Shown here: in pieces, positions 60,175-64,000 of the stretch
Layout of the letters: each line of letters begins with the position of its first letter
Numbering within the stretch: position 1 is the stretch's first letter
Assembly: GCF_030814115.1 (NCBI RefSeq)
Contig: NZ_JAUSUP010000003.1
Span: 158,838-222,837, forward strand
From: Alkalibacillus filiformis
GTDB lineage: Bacteria > Bacillota > Bacilli > Bacillales > Alkalibacillaceae
Reading direction: 5' to 3'
Length of the DNA: 64,000 nucleotides
The notes under the pieces: generated by a model
Told to the model about the DNA's origin: nothing
The model's input: only the letters and a program-made list of their open reading frames with translations
The model's database searches: none
Translations under genes and position numbers: made by a program

Positions 60175-60735
60175 ATGACGACTTATTCGAACCACATTCG
60201 TAGCAAAGAAGTAGAAAACGCAGCTCGAGAATGTTTAGAAAAACGAGGTGTATCTATTTCTAGTATTGCAGAAATTGTTTATCAAATGCAAAAACCATAT
60301 AATGAATCGTTAACTTTTGAATATTGCGTAGAAAGTGTCAATCGTGTATTAGAAAAACGAGAGATTCAACATGCATTGTTAGTCGGAGTCGAATTAGATC
60401 AATTGGCTGAAAAAGGCCAGCTATCTGAACCTCTACAATCATTAGTCGCTCAAGATGAAGGGCTTTTCGGGGTTGATGAAACGATTGCTTTTGGAGCGGC
60501 CTTAGGATATGGCAGTATCTCTGTTACAACATTTGGCCATTTAGATAAAGAGAAGATTGGAATTATAAAGCAATTAGATTCTAAAGAAGGCGGTCAATGT
60601 CACACATTTTTAGATGATATTGTTGGAAGTATTGCAGCTAATGCTTCAAGTAGAATTGCTCATCGTTTACGTGATGTTGAAGATGGCTTGAGTGAACATG
60701 AAATAGAATTGCGTGATCAAGAGGAGAGGTATTAA
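60175..60735 (+). CDS. yutG: PgpA-related phosphatidylglycerophosphatase-like protein
   Basis: A 186-residue member of the YutG/PgpA family. It has SSIAEIVYQMQKPYNESLTF, LFGVDETIAFGAALGYGSI and GGQCHTFLDDIVGSIAA as conserved strings. The N-terminal half is soluble. In B. subtilis YutG has been placed with PgpA; the product of such reaction is phosphatidylglycerol, the substrate of Cls at 42.5 kb. The ribosome site is GGAGGAGGAG. It lies 2 nt before the thiolase gene. Confidence 0.8.
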   Translation: MTTYSNHIRSKEVENAARECLEKRGVSISSIAEIVYQMQKPYNESLTFEYCVESVNRVLEKREIQHALLVGVELDQLAEKGQLSEPLQSLVAQDEGLFGVDETIAFGAALGYGSISVTTFGHLDKEKIGIIKQLDSKEGGQCHTFLDDIVGSIAANASSRIAHRLRDVEDGLSEHEIELRDQEERY

Positions 60736-60737
60736 AT

Positions 60738-61919
60738 ATGGAAAAGGTATATTTAATCGATGGAGCTAGAACGCCATTTACAGCTTTTGGTGGCTCTTTT
60801 GTTAATACGGATGCAGTTGAGTTAGGGACAACTACTGCTAAAGCGGCGTTAGAACGCTCCAATGTACAAGCTAGTGATGTTGATCATGTTATTTACGGAA
60901 ACGTTATTCATTCGGGGAAAAATGCCGCATACTTAGCACGTCATATCGGCCTTTACAGCGGTGTACCACAAGAAGTGCCAGCATTAATGTTGAATCGTTT
61001 GTGTGGTTCTGGTTTGCAGTCGGTTGTTACAAGTGCTCAACATATTAAGTTAGGTGAAGCAGGCATTGTGTTAGCCGGTGGGTCTGATAATATGTCGCAG
61101 TCACCTTTTTCAAACTTTAAGCAACGGTTTAACGGTGTGAAAATGGGTAACATGCAATTTGAAGACATGTTGCAGGCGACGTTGACTGACCAATATACTG
61201 GAAATGGAATGGGGATGACAGCTGAGAAGTTAGCTGACATTCATAATCTTTCTCGTGAAGAACAAGATGCATATTCAGTTCAATCGCATGAAAGAGCAAC
61301 TCGAGCAGTAGAGTATGGCTACTTTGAAGAAGAGATTGCACCTGTAACGCTCAAAACGCGAAAAGGTGAAGTTGAGGTTACTCAAGACGAGCACATTAAA
61401 CCCGATTCAACTTTGGAGACATTAGGGAAGTTGAAGCCGGTCTTTAAACAAGACGGTACAGTGACAGCGGCGAATTCATCAGGCATTAATGATGGTGCTG
61501 TAAGTGTCGTTGTCGCAGGAGAAGAAGTGGTCAATGACCACGACTTAACACCGATGGCGGAAATTAAATCGTGGAGTGTTGCTGGTGTCGATCCAACGAT
61601 TATGGGCATTGGCCCAGTTCCAGCGATTAAGCAAGCGTTAGAACGCGCAAATTTAACGATTGAGGACATGGATCTAGTCGAAGTGAACGAAGCGTTCGCT
61701 GCTCAGTACTTAGCGGTCGAAAAAGAACTTGGCTTAGATCGTAATAAAACAAATGTTAATGGTGGTGCGATTGCGTTAGGTCACCCAGTTGGAGCAAGTG
61801 GTACACGCGTTTTGTTAAGCGCAGCTTATGAATTGAAACGAAGAGAAGGTCGCTACGCTGTTGTGAGTTTGTGTATTGGCGGCGGACAGGGCATTGCGAT
61901 GGTAATTGAAAACAAATAA
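60738..61919 (+). CDS. Acetyl-CoA acetyltransferase (thiolase)
   Basis: A 393-residue thiolase. It has cysteine in NRLCGSGLQSV (about residue 88), the histidine in GGAIALGHPVGASGTR and the second cysteine in SLCIGGGQG. Overall layout is of the biosynthetic/short-chain thiolase type. The start MEKVYLIDGARTPFTAFGGS is normal. An AGAGGT site is in the end of yutG, so the two are coupled. Whether it makes acetoacetyl-CoA or acts in fatty-acid breakdown is not decided. Confidence 0.92.
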   Translation: MEKVYLIDGARTPFTAFGGSFVNTDAVELGTTTAKAALERSNVQASDVDHVIYGNVIHSGKNAAYLARHIGLYSGVPQEVPALMLNRLCGSGLQSVVTSAQHIKLGEAGIVLAGGSDNMSQSPFSNFKQRFNGVKMGNMQFEDMLQATLTDQYTGNGMGMTAEKLADIHNLSREEQDAYSVQSHERATRAVEYGYFEEEIAPVTLKTRKGEVEVTQDEHIKPDSTLETLGKLKPVFKQDGTVTAANSSGINDGAVSVVVAGEEVVNDHDLTPMAEIKSWSVAGVDPTIMGIGPVPAIKQALERANLTIEDMDLVEVNEAFAAQYLAVEKELGLDRNKTNVNGGAIALGHPVGASGTRVLLSAAYELKRREGRYAVVSLCIGGGQGIAMVIENK

Positions 61920-61929
61920 TAAAGATAAA

Positions 61930-61964
61930 GGACCACTCTAAAAACCTGGAGTGGTTCTCTTTTT
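61930..61964 (+). terminator. Terminator of the thiolase operon
   Basis: GGACCACTC/GAGTGGTTC, nine pairs with one G-U, 10-nt loop, TCTTTTTT. Confidence 0.85.
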
Positions 61965-62009
61965 TATGATATAATTTCGAGTATCGAAATAAAATTGGGA
62001 GAGGTACAT

Positions 62010-63620
62010 ATGGTGGCAGTTCAAACGACGAATCAAATTACGGGGAAAAGAAAATGGTGGGCGTTAGCGACCGTTATGATGACGATGTTTTTTGCATCGA
62101 TGAATCAGACCGTCGTATCAACAGCAATCCCAACGATTGTTAGTGACTTAAGTGGATTTGAGTATTATGCATGGTTGTTTAGTGCCTTTATGATTACATC
62201 GGCTGTAACGGTTCCAATCTACGGTAAACTATCAGATGTTTATGGAAGGCGACCTTTTTATTTGTTTGGATTAATCGTTTTTGCCATCGGTTCAGTCCTG
62301 GCTGGTTTAGCCGAATCAATGATGTGGTTGATCGTAGCGCGAGCGATTCAAGGAATTGGTGCTGGTGCGATGATGACGATGCCGAATGCGACGATCGGGG
62401 ATATCTTTAACCCGAAAGAACGTGGTAAATGGATGGGAGTATTAGGGATCGTATTTGGTATATCAAGCATAATCGGCCCAACACTTGGTGGCTTTATTAC
62501 CCAACAATTCGGATGGGAGTGGGTTTTCTTCGTTAACTTACCATTTGCTGTATTGGCGATTATCGGCGTTTATTTTACATTGCCGAAAGTTAAGACAGAA
62601 GACCAAGTGAAAGTCGATTGGACGGGAAGCTTTTTATTAATCGCTGGTTTGTTACCGATTATGATTGGGTTAACGTGGGTTGGTGATCGCTTCGGCTGGA
62701 CAGATTGGCAAGTCGTGACGGTATTTATTGTCGGTATTATTATTTTAACGATCTTTGTCTTATTCGAACGTCGCGTAAAAGACGCGATTATTGAAATGTC
62801 GTTTTTCAAAAACAAAATTTTCTCCATTACAGTCGTGCTTGCTTTATTTGTTACGATGGCGATGTTCGGTACGATCATGTTCTTACCGTTATATATTCAA
62901 GGGGTCGTCGGACTTACTGTACAACAAAGTGGGATCGTCATGACACCACTTATGCTAAGTTTCATTATTGGCGCGACGTTGACAGGTCAGCTCATGTCAC
63001 GTACAGGGACGTATAAACGCTATGCATTTGTTGGAGCAACACTTATGTTAATTGGTTTATTTTTATTTAATCAAATGGATGTGAACACGACGTTTTGGAC
63101 CGTAATGATTAACATGGCAGTGTTCGGAATTGGAATTGGCTCGCTCATGCCAATTATGAACGTGTCGGTGCAAAATGCTTTCCCTTATAAACAGATGGGG
63201 CAAGTGAATGCGAACTTACAATTTTCTAGGTCACTAGCTGGTGTTATAGCGGCGCCAGTGTTTGGTGCGATATTAAATGCGTGGTTTTTACGCCGCTTTA
63301 ACGAAGTCGAGCCATCAGGGTTTAATGAGTTAAGTGATTCCGCTCAACAAGACATTTTAGCGATGGACCCACAACAACTCATTACTCGCGAGGCACAAGA
63401 AAGCGTTGAGTCATCATTTGCCGCGGTTGGCCCAGAAGGTGAAGCATTATATCAAGAATGGTTACATGCAATTCAATTGTCACTATCAAGCGGTATAAGC
63501 GCTTTGTTTTTTGTTGGCTTAATCTTTGCGGTGTTAACGTTGGTGTGTGTTATTTTCTTACCAGAATACAAGCTTCAAGAAGATGAATATTACGAAGAGG
63601 AAAAACAAGAATCGACATAG
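62010..63620 (+). CDS. DHA2-family MFS multidrug exporter
   Basis: A 536-residue proton-coupled exporter with 14 predicted membrane helices. Motif A is GKLSDVYGRRPFYLFG, motif D1 is SAFMITSAVTVPIYG, and motif C (antiporter) is VFGISSIIGPTLGGFI. These are typical of the EmrB/QacA DHA2 group. The large outer loop near residue 430-475 lies between the last helices. The ATG at 62010 follows GGGAGAGG; five codons of the frame before it are unlikely to be used. Drug substrates are unknown. No regulator gene is next to it. Confidence 0.88.
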   Translation: MVAVQTTNQITGKRKWWALATVMMTMFFASMNQTVVSTAIPTIVSDLSGFEYYAWLFSAFMITSAVTVPIYGKLSDVYGRRPFYLFGLIVFAIGSVLAGLAESMMWLIVARAIQGIGAGAMMTMPNATIGDIFNPKERGKWMGVLGIVFGISSIIGPTLGGFITQQFGWEWVFFVNLPFAVLAIIGVYFTLPKVKTEDQVKVDWTGSFLLIAGLLPIMIGLTWVGDRFGWTDWQVVTVFIVGIIILTIFVLFERRVKDAIIEMSFFKNKIFSITVVLALFVTMAMFGTIMFLPLYIQGVVGLTVQQSGIVMTPLMLSFIIGATLTGQLMSRTGTYKRYAFVGATLMLIGLFLFNQMDVNTTFWTVMINMAVFGIGIGSLMPIMNVSVQNAFPYKQMGQVNANLQFSRSLAGVIAAPVFGAILNAWFLRRFNEVEPSGFNELSDSAQQDILAMDPQQLITREAQESVESSFAAVGPEGEALYQEWLHAIQLSLSSGISALFFVGLIFAVLTLVCVIFLPEYKLQEDEYYEEEKQEST

Positions 63621-63631
63621 AATAATGGAAG

Positions 63632-63660
63632 GAGCACTTTCTTGTGGGGAGTGTTCTTTT
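63632..63660 (+). terminator. Weak terminator of the MFS gene
   Basis: GAGCACT/AGTGTTC, seven pairs with one G-U around an 11-nt loop, then seven T. Confidence 0.6.
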
Positions 63661-63667
63661 TTTGGCA

Positions 63668-63895
63668 GCGGTGCTGTAATTACTGAATAGAGAGGGTTAA
63701 TACCGAATAGCGGGTGATAATTACCGAATAGGAAGGATTAATGCCGAATAGAGGGTGATAATTACCGAATAGGCGAGATTAATACCGAATAGAAGGTGAA
63801 AGTTACCGAATAGGCGGGATTAATACCGAATAGCAGGTGATAATTACCGAATAGGCGAAATTAATACTGAATAGAAGGCCATAACTACCGAATAA
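63668..63895. repeat. Eleven-copy phased array, core ACCGAATAG, alternating two half-units
   Basis: Eleven copies of (A/G)C(C/T)GAATAG occur at 20-21 bp spacing. Copies alternate between TTAATACCGAATAGnnGGTGA and TAATTACCGAATAGGnGnGA. The composite unit is about 41 bp. Nine copies have an intact CCGAATA; the first and tenth read CTGAATAG. A shorter version lies at 35889-35957, and the spacing matches the CGCCGGAA and TCCGACA arrays. No reading frame or hairpin explains it. Confidence 0.85.
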
Positions 63896-63984
63896 CCTAC
63901 AATAATAAGGTTAGTATCAAAATTGGACACACTCTAAGGCAAAATGTTTCCATGAAATTAAGTCTAGAAAAGGTAGGGGTAATT

Positions 63985-64000
63985 ATGCCAGAAAAAAAGC
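63985..64000 (+). CDS. Start of a gene cut off by the right edge
   Basis: An ATG at 63985, with AGGGGT about five bases upstream, opens MPEKK and runs off the window. Nothing can be said about its product. Confidence 0.4.

Noticed and set aside
63668..63895. CRISPR array
   Set aside because: Units are 20-21 bp with similar, not unique, filler and there are no cas genes.

Overview
The window is a low-GC, densely coded stretch of a spore-forming Bacillaceae chromosome. It holds a complete gerPABCDEF operon, the coat genes cotO and cotZ, the competence genes med, mecA and coiA, spx with spxH/yjbH, and a trpS T-box. Much of the gene order follows the Bacillus subtilis blocks yisL, yitS-yitT-ipi-yitU-yitV-yitW, yjzD-med-fabH-fabF, yjbA-trpS, yjbC-spx-yjbE-mecA-coiA-pepF-yjbH-yjbI-yjbK-yjbM-nadF-yjbO, fabI-cotO-cotZ and yjcF-yjcG-yjcH. 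Exported proteins are strongly acidic and an osmoprotectant ABC transporter is present, so a halotolerant or halophilic relative of Bacillus is likely (inference). No rRNA, tRNA, CRISPR array, prophage or intact insertion sequence was seen.

Layout. 1-2.2 kb: a cut-off DUF3231 gene and an Lsa/Vga-type ABC-F antibiotic-resistance gene behind a leader that looks like an attenuator. 2.2-4.3 kb: a P1B4 metal-efflux ATPase (pfeT) with a consensus PerR box. 4.3-6.2 kb: gerP operon with a sigma-K promoter. 6.2-9.8 kb: DUF418, DUF2157 and GDYXXLXY membrane genes, then two small membrane proteins behind a perfect inverted repeat. 10-13.6 kb: rocD, yisL, a membrane-anchored GH13 homologue that seems to have lost its catalytic residues, and a 284-bp repeat element with inverted ends. 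13.6-18.2 kb: DegV, YitT, a BsuPI lipoprotein, a small Nfu_N protein, and D-amino-acid aminotransferase. 18.3-21.8 kb: phnD-phnC-phnE-phnE transporter with a 28-bp palindrome over its promoter. 21.9-26.1 kb: small proteins, yitU, yitV, yitW, uppP, yjzD. 26.2-29.9 kb: med, fabH, fabF. 29.9-34.7 kb: an enolase-superfamily dehydratase divergent from an OpuC/YehWXYZ-type transporter. 34.8-54 kb: the yjb block, including spx, its adaptor yjbH, mecA, the (p)ppGpp synthase yjbM, NAD kinase and cardiolipin synthase. 53-58 kb: fabI, coat genes and small sporulation-type proteins. 58-64 kb: yjcF-G-H, yutG, thiolase, a DHA2 drug exporter.

Links between genes. FapR-like boxes precede both fabH-fabF and fabI, so the fatty-acid elongation genes probably share one regulator. 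Spx and its ClpXP adaptor YjbH lie about 8 kb apart. The gerP, cotO and cotZ promoters all look like sigma-K sites.

The least expected signal is a class of short intergenic arrays at four places (4.25, 16.4, 35.9 and 63.7 kb). They use three different core words (TCCGACA, CGCCGGAA, ACCGAATAG) that all contain CCGA or CCGGA, and all repeat every 20-21 bp. Other leads are the ABC-F leader with mutually exclusive pairings, the inactive GH13 membrane protein, and the palindrome over the phn promoter.
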